NCBI GenBank assembly: GCA_018818925.1
Contig: JAHJQZ010000122.1
Span: 1 to 41,253 of the forward strand
Direction: 5' to 3'
Origin: Alphaproteobacteria bacterium
GTDB taxonomy: Bacteria > Pseudomonadota > Alphaproteobacteria > Rhizobiales > Devosiaceae
Length of the DNA: 41,253 nucleotides
Shown here in pieces: positions 33,698 through 41,253 of this stretch. The position numbers and the translations under genes were made by a program. The notes under the pieces were generated by a model. That model was not told the DNA's origin. It did no database searches and saw nothing but the letters and a program-made list of their open reading frames with translations. Within the stretch, counting starts at the first letter, position 1, and every line of letters begins with the position of its first letter.

Positions 33698-34969
33698 CTA
33701 CATGGTCTGCTGCTTGACCTGGGCGTCGATCTGCTTGATCGCTTCGTCGAGATCGCCGCCGTCCTTGAGGACCGGCAACTGCGCGGCAACGGCCGTGTCG
33801 GCTTCCTCGGTGAAGATGCCGTAGTTGACGCCCGGGATTTCGGCGAGCCAGGAGGTGAAGTTCTGCCACACGGGCTGACCGGAGAAGAACGCGTCGCTGG
33901 CCTGGAAGGCCGGGCCGTTCCTGGCTTCGGTGAGCGTACCGAAAGCACCCTGATCGATCAGGATCTTCTGGTAGAAGTCGACATCGCTGGCCCAGATTTC
34001 CTTCAGGAAATCGATCGCTTCGGCCTTCTGCGGCGCCGAGGCGAGGACATACCAGCTCGAGCCGCCGAGATTGGACGCGTGGGTCGCCCCTTCGAAGTCG
34101 ATCTTCGGAATCGGCGCCACGCCCCACTTGCCGGCCAGTTCGGGATTGGCCTTGATCGTGGCCGTGATCCACACGCCGGTGATGGTGCCAGCCACTTCGC
34201 CCGACGCGAAGGCGCCGGTATAGTCGGTCCAGCCCGAGGTCGGCTTGTAGATGTCGGACTGAAGGACACGCTGCCAGGCGCCGAGCGCGGTTTTGAAGGC
34301 CGCGTTGCCCTCGATGTTCACCTGTCCGTCCTCGGTAAAGTACCAGGTGCCCGCGGACTGCATCATGATGCGGATGATGCCGGAATCGTTGATGTCGACG
34401 GACAACAGCTTGTGCCCGGTCTTGGCCTCGACAGCCTTGCCGATCTCGATGAGCTGATCCCAGGTGATGTCCTGCAGGTCGGCTTCCGAATAGCCGGCGT
34501 CGGCCAGGTAGTCGGTGCGGTAGAAGAAGCCGGTCACGCCGGAATCGAAGGGCACCGAATAGGATTGGCCGTTCAGCGACGCCAGTTCGACCTTGTAGGG
34601 CGCGAACTTGGACGTGTCGATCGCGCCGCCCAGGGGCTCGAAGGAGCCGGGGAACGACTGCAGGTATTTCTGGGCGCGATAGTCCTCGATCAGGACGATG
34701 TCCGGCAGACCGTCGGTCGTGCCCGAGGCGAGCTGCGCCTGCAGCTTCTGCTCGACATCGGCCTTGGCGAAATCGACCACGTTGATCGTGAAGTCTGGAT
34801 GATCGGCAGCATAGCGCGCGGCAGCTTCCAGCATTGTCGCGCCGTTGAAATTGGGATCCCAGCACCAGACGGTGACTTCGCCCGCAAGGGCGGATGTCAT
34901 CGCAAGAACGCTGGCGCCGAGGGTGGCCGCGCCGACAAGCGTGCGCAACCCATTCAGTTTGTTGGGCAT
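33698..34969 (-). CDS. Sugar ABC transporter solute-binding protein
   Basis: 423 residues, extracellular solute-binding protein family 1. Sec signal peptide (LVGAATLGASVLAMTSALA, cleavage near residue 30 before GEVTVWCWD), then an alpha/beta two-lobe protein with the usual patterns LPDIVLIEDY, VPFDSGVTGFFYRTDYL and ASGEVAGTITGVW. Captures the oligosaccharide in the periplasm for the two downstream permeases. The ATG at 34967-34969 is chosen because GGAGGAAA precedes it; an ATG seven codons upstream lies before that site. The substrate is inferred as a beta-galactoside from galK, galT and the GH2 enzyme. Confidence 0.95.
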   Translation of the reverse strand: MPNKLNGLRTLVGAATLGASVLAMTSALAGEVTVWCWDPNFNGATMLEAAARYAADHPDFTINVVDFAKADVEQKLQAQLASGTTDGLPDIVLIEDYRAQKYLQSFPGSFEPLGGAIDTSKFAPYKVELASLNGQSYSVPFDSGVTGFFYRTDYLADAGYSEADLQDITWDQLIEIGKAVEAKTGHKLLSVDINDSGIIRIMMQSAGTWYFTEDGQVNIEGNAAFKTALGAWQRVLQSDIYKPTSGWTDYTGAFASGEVAGTITGVWITATIKANPELAGKWGVAPIPKIDFEGATHASNLGGSSWYVLASAPQKAEAIDFLKEIWASDVDFYQKILIDQGAFGTLTEARNGPAFQASDAFFSGQPVWQNFTSWLAEIPGVNYGIFTEEADTAVAAQLPVLKDGGDLDEAIKQIDAQVKQQTM

Positions 34970-34990
34970 TGTGGTTTCCTCCCGAAACAT

Positions 34991-35069
34991 GGGACGCTTT
35001 CCTTTGCGTCCCAGTGGCAGCAGGTTATCGGGTCAAAAATGGCCGCGCAAGAGTTTAGTAAATTTTTAC
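34991..35069 (-). promoter_or_regulatory. Operon promoter region: LacI-type operator and leader hairpin
   Basis: GTAAATTTTTAC (35058-35069) is an inverted repeat with 5-bp arms and stands out as AT-rich in a GC-rich region, about 90 bp before the binding-protein start; a LacI-family (EbgR-like) protein is encoded next to it. Nearer the gene, GGGACGC (34991-34997) and GCGTCCC (35006-35012) form a 7-bp hairpin in the probable 5' leader. Confidence 0.5.
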
Positions 35070-35148
35070 CGCGCCGGTCCGCAAAGCGGGTTATCAGCTG
35101 ATTTCCCAACATGCGCGGGAGCTCTGCCGGGGCGTGTTGTCAAAAGGA

Positions 35149-36174
35149 TCAGAACCGTGTCCGGCCGGGCGGCTGGCGGGTGCTGGCGCGCCAGATGATC
35201 TCGGACGCCAGGGTGATGTGCTTGGCCAGTTCCCGGCCGGCGGCGCGTTCGAGCAGCAGTTCGACGGCGATCTCGCCGATCTCCTCGGAGGGCAGGCGGA
35301 CCGTGGTCAGCGGCGGGTTGAGGAACTGGGCGACCGAGATGTCGTTGAAGCTGGCTATGGCGATGTCGGCCGGAATGTGCAGGCCGGCCTCGGCGATGGC
35401 GCGATAGGCCCCGACCGCCATGTTGTCGTTGCAGGCAACGATGGCTTCCGGTCGCCTGTCGAGCGCCAGCAATTGCCGGGTCAGGCGGTAGCCCGACTGC
35501 TCGGTATTGTCCTCGGTGCGGCACAACTCGTCATGGAAACGTCCATGCGACGCCATCCATTGCCGGTAGGTGCGTTCGCGCCGTTCGCCGAAGGGATTGG
35601 GCACGCCGGTATAGATTTCATTCCAGCCGACAAAGGCGATGCGCTCGTATCCGGCTTCGGTCAGGCCCTGCAGGAGCTTGCGCGTCGCCAGCACCAGATC
35701 GCAGTCGACGGCGTCGATCTCGTCGCCGGGCGGCGCGAAGTCGGCGAACACGACGTGCCGGCTGAGGCGCCGGATCCAGTCGATCTCGCTGTCGGTATGG
35801 CCGCCGATGGCGATGACGCCCGAGGCGCTCTGCAACACGCTGGCATCGGGCAGGTTCTCGTTGTGGTAGACCTTGACGGTCTCGATCTTGAGCGCTTGGC
35901 AGCGACTCTCGATGCCGAGCCTCAACCCGACATAATAGGGGTCGATCAGCTCCTGGTCGGGCCTGAGGAAATGGACGAGGGCGATCTTGTTTAGGCCCTG
36001 CTGGTTGGCGCGGGCGCGGGCGCGCGGCGTCGCGTAATTGAGCGCCTCGGCCGTTTCGATGATGGCCTGGCGCTTGGCCGCGGCGATCGACAGCGTCGTG
36101 TCGAAATTGAGCACGCGCGATACGGTTGCCGAGGAAACGCCCACGGTTTTGGCAATTTGCTTGATCGTGACCAT
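35149..36174 (-). CDS. LacI family regulator (EbgR/GalR-like)
   Basis: 341 residues. N-terminal LacI HTH with hinge: VTIKQIAKTVGVSSATVSRVLNFDTTLS, about 2-29, close in style to EbgR, which also has VSRVLN-D-TLS. The periplasmic-binding-protein-like effector domain (about 62-330) includes ASGVIAIGGH, IAFVGWNEIYTG and the late DIAIASFNDISVAQFLNPPLTTVRLP typical of the family. Likely represses the adjacent galactoside operon and is released by a galactoside or galactose. It lies upstream of the operon in the same direction, 179 bp from the binding-protein gene, and is divergent from the DUF2126 gene. Confidence 0.93.
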   Translation of the reverse strand: MVTIKQIAKTVGVSSATVSRVLNFDTTLSIAAAKRQAIIETAEALNYATPRARARANQQGLNKIALVHFLRPDQELIDPYYVGLRLGIESRCQALKIETVKVYHNENLPDASVLQSASGVIAIGGHTDSEIDWIRRLSRHVVFADFAPPGDEIDAVDCDLVLATRKLLQGLTEAGYERIAFVGWNEIYTGVPNPFGERRERTYRQWMASHGRFHDELCRTEDNTEQSGYRLTRQLLALDRRPEAIVACNDNMAVGAYRAIAEAGLHIPADIAIASFNDISVAQFLNPPLTTVRLPSEEIGEIAVELLLERAAGRELAKHITLASEIIWRASTRQPPGRTRF

Positions 36175-36408
36175 GCTCGGACCGTCGACGTGGCGTCCTT
36201 GAAGTCGTTGGAGGTGCTCGGCTTGTCACAGGCAAGCATCGATTGGCAAGGTCTTTGTGGCGGCGGGGCGTTCCGCTCCGGCGCCATGCCGGCCGTTCCG
36301 CGCCTGTTGCGCGACGCGAACGGCGGGTGACGCGTTCGGCACAACTGATGCATTGTGCGGCAGTTTCTTTTATGTGACTTTTCTTTGTTCAATCAGCTCG
36401 GGCTTTTC
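36175..36408. other. Divergent intergenic region between LacI and DUF2126 genes
   Basis: 234 bases. The last 60 before the plus-strand gene are T-rich (TTTCTTTTATGTGACTTTTC) and probably hold its promoter; I cannot fix -35/-10 boxes with confidence. No terminator, repeat or open frame stands out. Confidence 0.35.
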
Positions 36409-39400
36409 ATGTCGATCAAAGCGGCGATCCACCACCTCACGCATTACCGCTACGACCGCCCGGTGTCGCTGGGGCCGCAGATCGTCAGGCTCAGGCCGGC
36501 GCCGCATAGCCGGACGCGGGTGATCTCGCATTCGCTGAAGGTCGCGCCCGTTGGCCATTTCGTCAATCATCAGCAGGACTTGTACGGAAACTGGCTGGCG
36601 CGCTTCGTCTTTCCCGAGCCGGTCAGGGAATTCAGGATCGAGGTCGATCTGGTTACCGACATGACGGTCTACAACCCCTTCGATTTCTTCGTCGAGGATT
36701 CGGCCGAGCACTGGCCGTTTTCCTATCACGAGGATATCGCCGCCGACCTGACGATCTACAGGAAGGCCGAGCCGCTGACGCCTCGGGTCCAGTCCTTCCT
36801 CGACACGCTCGACTGGGGCGAACAGCGCACGGTCGACCTGATTGTCAACCTCAATGCGAAAATCGCCAATTCCGTCAAATATATCATCCGTATGGAGCCC
36901 GGTGTTCAGACGCCGGAGGAAACGCTCGGCATCGGTTCCGGTTCGTGCCGGGATTCGAGCTGGCTGCTTGTGCAGGTCCTCAGGCACCTCGGTTTGGCGG
37001 CGCGCTTCGTTTCGGGCTATCTCATCCAGTTGAAACCGGACGTCGTCTCGCTCGACGGACCGCCGGGCACGGATCACGACTTCACTGACCTGCACGCCTG
37101 GGTCGAGGTTTATATTCCCGGCGCCGGTTGGATCGGACTCGACCCGACTTCGGGGCTTCTGGCCGGGGAAAGCCATATCCCGCTGGCGGCGACGCCACAT
37201 TACCGCAATGCCGCGCCGATCTCGGGCGCGGCGAGTTTCGCCGAGGTCGATTTCTCCTTCGACATGTCCGTCGTGCGCGTCGCCGAGCACCCGCGCATCA
37301 CCAGGCCGTTCTCCGACGCGGCCTGGGCCGATCTCGACGCGCTCGGGCAAAAGGTCGACGCGGCGCTCTCGGCGGGCGACGTGCGCCTGACCATGGGCGG
37401 CGAGCCAACCTTCGTCTCGATCGACGATTTCGAAAGCGCCGAATGGAACATTGCGGCGGTGGGGCCGACCAAGCGCATGCGGGCGGACGCGCTGATCCGC
37501 CGTCTCAGGCAGCGCTTCGCACCGGGCGGGTTCCTGCATTACGGGCAGGGCAAGTGGTATCCGGGGGAATCGCTGCCACGCTGGACCTTCTCGCTCTATT
37601 GGCGACGCGACGGCAAGCCGATCTGGCACGACCCCTCGTTGATCGCCGAGGAGACGAAAGACGACACGATCGAGCAAAGCCCCACGGCTGGCGGCGACGC
37701 CGGCAAGGCCGAAGCACTGCTCGACGGCATTGCCGTCGATCTCGGCGTGGATCCGGGTTTCGTCGCGCCGGCCTATGAGGACCCGGCCGAATGGATCGTC
37801 AAGGAAGGCAACCTGCCCGAAAACGTCACGCCGGAGAACTCGAAGCTCGAAGACCCGGAAGAGCGACATCGCATCGCCACGGTTTTCGCGCGCGGGCTGA
37901 CCCGGCCCTCGGGCTATGTGCTGCCGGTCCAGCGCTGGCAGGGCGACGCCCGGCGCGAGCCGCGCTGGCGCTCGGAGAAGTGGAAGACGCGGCGCGGTCA
38001 CCTCTTCCTCGTACCCGGCGACAGCCCGGTCGGCTATCGCCTGCCGCTCGGAACGCTGCCACATGTGCCGCCGACGCAATTTCCCTTTGTGATCAATGCC
38101 GACCCGACGGTGCCGAAAAAGCCCTTGCCCGATTTCGACGCGGATGCGGCGGGCGACGCCAAGGACATCGTGCCCGAGCAGCGGCCGGAGCAGGCGGTCG
38201 CCTCGTTCACCGCCGCCGAACCGGTGCAGGACCGCGTCGAACAGGAACTCGGCGCCATCGAGGGGGCGGTGCGCACGGCGATGTCGGTCGAGGCGCGGAG
38301 CGGAAGGCTCTGCGTCTTCATGCCGCCAGTCGAGCACCTCGAGGATTTCCTCGAACTGATCGCCGCGGTCGAAAGGTCGGCGAAAAAGCTCGGCATCAAG
38401 GTGCATGTCGAGGGCTATGCGCCGCCGGTCGATCCGCGTCTCAACGTCATCCGCGTCGCGCCCGATCCCGGCGTCATCGAGGTCAATATCCATCCGGCCG
38501 CCAACTGGGCCGATTGCGTCGCGACGACCGAAGCGATCTATGAGGAAGCCCGGCTAAGTCGACTCGGTACCGACAAGTTCATGATCGACGGCCGCCATAC
38601 CGGCACGGGCGGCGGCAATCATGTCGTCGTCGGCGGAGCAACGCCACTCGACTCGCCGTTCCTCAGGCGTCCCGACCTGCTGAGGAGCCTCATTCTCTTC
38701 TGGCAGCGCCATCCCTCGCTCAGCTACCTGTTCTCCGGCCTGTTCATCGGTCCGACCAGCCAGGCACCGCGCATCGATGAGGCGCGGCACGACAGCCTCT
38801 ACGAGCTCGAAATCGCCCTGGCGCAGATACCGGAGCCGTCCGAGGCCGCTTCGGTCTTGCCCTGGGTGCCGGACCGGCTTTTGCGCAACATCCTGATCGA
38901 CGTGACCGGCAACACGCATCGCGCCGAAATCTGCATCGACAAGCTCTATTCGCCGGATGGAGCGACCGGCCGGCTGGGGCTGGTCGAGTTCCGCGGCTTC
39001 GAAATGCCGCCGCATCCGCGCATGAGCCTGGCGCAGCAGGTGCTGCTCCGGGCCTTGATCGCCCGGTTCTGGACGAGGCCGATTGCCGGTCCGCTGACAC
39101 GCTGGGGCACGGCGCTGCACGACAAATTCATGCTCGAGCATTTCGTCTGGTCCGACTTTCTCGAGGTTCTGCGCGATCTCGGCGACCACGGTTTCGACAT
39201 GCAGCCGGTCTGGTACGAGGCGCAGCGCGAGTTCCGCTTCCCCTATTGCGGCGATGTCACCTACGAGGGCGTCAATCTCGAAATCCGCCAGGCGCTCGAG
39301 CCCTGGCATGTGCTCGGCGAAACCGGCGCCATCGGCGGCACGGTGCGCTACACCGATTCCTCGGTCGAGCGGTTGCAGGTCAGGCTGACGGGCGGCGATG

Positions 39401-39786
39401 CCAAACGCTACATTGTCACCTGCAACAAACGGCAGGTGCCGCTGCATCCGGTCGAGGCCAATGGCGTCTCGGTCGGTGCGGTGCGCTACAAGGCCTGGCA
39501 GCCGGCGGCGGCGCTGCATCCGGTACTGCCGGTCGACGCGCCGCTGACCTTCGACATTTTCGACACCTGGACGGAACGGCCGCTCGGGGGCTGCGTTTAT
39601 CACGTCGCCCATCCGGGCGGGCGCAATTACGAAACCTTCCCGGTCAATGGCTACGAAGCCGAGGCGCGGCGCCTGGCGCGTTTCGAATCGCACGGACATT
39701 CGACCGGCGCCTATCGGGTGGCGCGCGAAGTGCCGCATCCGGAATTTCCCTTCACGCTCGACCTCAGGCGACCGACAGGACTGTAA
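36409..39786 (+). CDS. Transglutaminase-like protein fused to DUF2126
   Basis: 1125 residues. The N-terminal part (about 1-85) is the bacterial transglutaminase N-terminal domain ([12 protein letters not shown]), followed by a transglutaminase-like cysteine hydrolase with a complete triad: C180 ([14 protein letters not shown]), H229 (DLHAWVEVY) and D245 (WIGLDPTSG). The large remainder (about 300-1110) is DUF2126, with [39 protein letters not shown] and [16 protein letters not shown]. Published comparative genomics of amidoligases associates such proteins with a circularly permuted ATP-grasp, an alpha-E protein and further transglutaminases, predicted to build or modify a peptide. No signal peptide, so cytoplasmic. 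The ATG at 36409 ([13 protein letters not shown]) fits the family; an in-frame ATG 18 codons upstream lies in the T-rich promoter. Three bases separate it from the next gene. Confidence 0.9.
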   Translation: MSIKAAIHHLTHYRYDRPVSLGPQIVRLRPAPHSRTRVISHSLKVAPVGHFVNHQQDLYGNWLARFVFPEPVREFRIEVDLVTDMTVYNPFDFFVEDSAEHWPFSYHEDIAADLTIYRKAEPLTPRVQSFLDTLDWGEQRTVDLIVNLNAKIANSVKYIIRMEPGVQTPEETLGIGSGSCRDSSWLLVQVLRHLGLAARFVSGYLIQLKPDVVSLDGPPGTDHDFTDLHAWVEVYIPGAGWIGLDPTSGLLAGESHIPLAATPHYRNAAPISGAASFAEVDFSFDMSVVRVAEHPRITRPFSDAAWADLDALGQKVDAALSAGDVRLTMGGEPTFVSIDDFESAEWNIAAVGPTKRMRADALIRRLRQRFAPGGFLHYGQGKWYPGESLPRWTFSLYWRRDGKPIWHDPSLIAEETKDDTIEQSPTAGGDAGKAEALLDGIAVDLGVDPGFVAPAYEDPAEWIVKEGNLPENVTPENSKLEDPEERHRIATVFARGLTRPSGYVLPVQRWQGDARREPRWRSEKWKTRRGHLFLVPGDSPVGYRLPLGTLPHVPPTQFPFVINADPTVPKKPLPDFDADAAGDAKDIVPEQRPEQAVASFTAAEPVQDRVEQELGAIEGAVRTAMSVEARSGRLCVFMPPVEHLEDFLELIAAVERSAKKLGIKVHVEGYAPPVDPRLNVIRVAPDPGVIEVNIHPAANWADCVATTEAIYEEARLSRLGTDKFMIDGRHTGTGGGNHVVVGGATPLDSPFLRRPDLLRSLILFWQRHPSLSYLFSGLFIGPTSQAPRIDEARHDSLYELEIALAQIPEPSEAASVLPWVPDRLLRNILIDVTGNTHRAEICIDKLYSPDGATGRLGLVEFRGFEMPPHPRMSLAQQVLLRALIARFWTRPIAGPLTRWGTALHDKFMLEHFVWSDFLEVLRDLGDHGFDMQPVWYEAQREFRFPYCGDVTYEGVNLEIRQALEPWHVLGETGAIGGTVRYTDSSVERLQVRLTGGDAKRYIVTCNKRQVPLHPVEANGVSVGAVRYKAWQPAAALHPVLPVDAPLTFDIFDTWTERPLGGCVYHVAHPGGRNYETFPVNGYEAEARRLARFESHGHSTGAYRVAREVPHPEFPFTLDLRRPTGL

Positions 39787-39789
39787 AGG

Positions 39790-41253
39790 ATGGAACGGGC
39801 AGACAAAGCCGAGATTGCCGATCCGGTCGCGCGCCTTCTGTCGGGCTACGAACGCATGCCTGGCGTTCCGGATGAGCTGATCGGCGCCGATGGCGGTCTG
39901 CGTCCGGCCTGGCGGGGCTTTATCGCCGCGCTGGCGGCGACGGAGCGTGAGGATCTTGAAGCACGCAAGGCACGCGGCGACCGCTATTTGCGGGATGCCG
40001 GTGTTTTCTTCCGCCAGTACGGACCGCAGGCGGCAAGCGAGCGCGATTGGCCGCTGTCGCACATGCCGGTGCTGATCGCCGAGGACGAGTGGCGACGCAT
40101 CGAAGCGGGCCTGGTCCAGCGCGCCGACCTGCTCGAACGGATCGCCGCCGATCTTTACGGCGAAAGCCGTCTGGTGACGGACGGGCACCTGCCACCGGAA
40201 CTGGTGGCGGGCAATGCCGAGTGGTTGCGGCCCATGGTCGGCGTCGCGCCGCGCGGCGGCCACTACCTGCATTTCCTCGCCTTCGACATCGGGCGCGGGC
40301 CGAGCGGGGACTGGTGGGTGATCGGCGACCGGGTGCAGGCGCCGTCCGGCGCCGGCTTCGCGCTCGAAAGCCGCATCGCCACGGCGCGGGTGTTTTCCGA
40401 ACAGTTTTCAAGGCTCAACGTCCATCGGCTCGCTGGCTTTTTCAAGGCGTTTCATTCCGCGCTCAACGGCCTCGGGGCCAATGAGGATCGGCGCATCGCC
40501 GTTTTGACGCCCGGCGCGATGAACGACACCTATTACGAGCATGCCTATCTCGCCCGCTATCTCGGGCTCATGCTTTTGGAAGGCGAGGACCTGACCGTCG
40601 TCAGGGGCGAGCTGATGGTCCGCACCGTGGCGGGGCTCAAGCCGGTCGGGGTGCTGTGGCGGCGGCTCGACGCCAGATGGATCGATCCGCTCGAACTCGA
40701 ACAGAGCTCGCAGCTCGGCACGCCCGGCATGCTCGATGCCGTCCGCTCCGGTACGGTGACGCTGGTCAATGCCCTCGGGTCCGGGGTGCTGGAGGCGCGG
40801 GCGCTGATGGCGTTCCTGCCGCGCATCGCCGAAGCGCTGACCGGCCAGCCGCTGGTCCTGCCCAACATCGCCACCTGGTGGTGCGGGCAGGACGCCGAAC
40901 GCGAATTCGTCAAGGCCAATGCCGAAACCATGACCATCTCGGACGCCTTCGCCACGGCGCCGTTATTCGAGCGCGACGACATGGCGGTGGTCGGCGGCAG
41001 GATCGACGCGGCGCGGGGCGAAAGCCTCGCCGAGTGGGTCGACCGCGAGGGCAGCCATCTGGTCGGGCAGGAGGCGATCACCCTGTCGACGACGCCGGCT
41101 TTCGACGGCGGGCATCTCAAGCCGCGCCCGACAAGCCTTCGTGTGTTCCTCGCGCGTACCGCTTCGGGCTGGACGGTCATGCCGGGCGGTCTGGCGCGCA
41201 TCGGCCGGCCGGGCGCCTCGGCGGAACTGGCCATGCAGCGCGGTGGTGCGGCC
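39790..41253 (+). CDS. Circularly permuted ATP-grasp protein (DUF404/DUF407 type), C-terminus beyond window
   Basis: 488 residues up to the window end, still open. Recognisable family features: FFRQYGPQ near 75, HMPVLIAEDEWRRIEAGL, DLYGESRLVTDG, then the ATP-grasp segment FDIGRGPSGDWWVIGDR and QAPSGAGFALESRIATARV near 165-205, and LPNIATWWCGQ. The domain is predicted to activate a carboxyl group with ATP and join it to an amine. In many genomes an alpha-E (DUF403) domain is fused or lies next to it; that part would be outside this window. The ATG at 39790 comes three bases after the preceding stop, so the two genes are translationally linked and probably act in one pathway. The ribosome-binding site is poor (AAAGG just before the ATG), which fits coupling. 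Confidence 0.9.
   Translation, partial: MERADKAEIADPVARLLSGYERMPGVPDELIGADGGLRPAWRGFIAALAATEREDLEARKARGDRYLRDAGVFFRQYGPQAASERDWPLSHMPVLIAEDEWRRIEAGLVQRADLLERIAADLYGESRLVTDGHLPPELVAGNAEWLRPMVGVAPRGGHYLHFLAFDIGRGPSGDWWVIGDRVQAPSGAGFALESRIATARVFSEQFSRLNVHRLAGFFKAFHSALNGLGANEDRRIAVLTPGAMNDTYYEHAYLARYLGLMLLEGEDLTVVRGELMVRTVAGLKPVGVLWRRLDARWIDPLELEQSSQLGTPGMLDAVRSGTVTLVNALGSGVLEARALMAFLPRIAEALTGQPLVLPNIATWWCGQDAEREFVKANAETMTISDAFATAPLFERDDMAVVGGRIDAARGESLAEWVDREGSHLVGQEAITLSTTPAFDGGHLKPRPTSLRVFLARTASGWTVMPGGLARIGRPGASAELAMQRGGAA

Noticed and set aside
36370-40272. Two long minus-strand frames (707 and 572 codons) opposite the DUF2126 and ATP-grasp genes
   Set aside because: Arg/Asp/His-rich shadow translations; the plus-strand proteins have complete motifs and correct spacing.

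Overview
The window is about 41 kb of GC-rich DNA from an alphaproteobacterium, most likely a member of the Hyphomicrobiales (Rhizobiales) near Mesorhizobium and relatives. The grounds are codon use, the gene families (tripartite tricarboxylate transporters, Gfo/Idh/MocA oxidoreductases, the DUF2126/CP-ATP-grasp pair) and a composite palindromic repeat after the EF-G-like gene that resembles dispersed repeats of that order. No rRNA, tRNA, CRISPR array or phage gene is visible. I see 29 substantial protein-coding genes, plus a transposase fragment at the left edge.

Layout. (1) 1-505: edge of insertion-sequence debris, with the N-terminus of an IS630-type transposase and an IS21-like terminus with two 22-bp-spaced repeats. 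(2) 506-5803: a giant fused acyl-CoA dehydratase activase/dehydratase-like protein, divergent from a TetR regulator. (3) 5879-7777: a membrane diguanylate cyclase with two PAS domains. (4) 8001-17596: a carbohydrate-acid locus. On the minus strand lie an oxidoreductase, a sugar isomerase/epimerase, a TctC-TctB-TctA transporter and a TetR regulator, all in one direction. Divergent from them lie a GH88-like unsaturated uronyl hydrolase, an SDR and a second oxidoreductase. Two promoters in this block carry nearly the same palindrome (TAACCTACTGGTAGGTAA type), so they probably form one TetR-controlled regulon. (5) 17942-19837: an EF-G-like protein with a reduced G domain, followed by the repeat and a strong terminator. 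(6) 20409-23581: a second TctC-TctB-TctA transporter behind a leader with a 22-bp tandem repeat. (7) 23635-25314: an OxyR-like LysR regulator divergent from a 1-Cys peroxiredoxin, with a perfect 10-bp inverted repeat between them. (8) 25412-36174: a beta-galactoside operon on the minus strand: LacI regulator, ABC solute-binding protein, two permeases, GH2 glycosidase, ABC ATPase, galactokinase, galactose-1-phosphate uridylyltransferase and an SDR. (9) 36409-41253: a transglutaminase/DUF2126 protein followed by a circularly permuted ATP-grasp protein cut by the window end, the first part of a poorly understood peptide-ligase system.

How it works together (inference). The window reads as a carbohydrate-scavenging region. 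The beta-galactoside operon imports a galactoside, hydrolyses it inside the cell and sends galactose into the Leloir pathway; galE and galM are not in the window. The GH88/Tct block looks built to import an anionic sugar or unsaturated uronyl oligosaccharide by a sodium- or proton-driven Tct carrier rather than an ABC transporter, then cleave and oxidise it. Least explained are the fused activase, the EF-G-like protein without a recognisable switch I, and the DUF2126/ATP-grasp pair.
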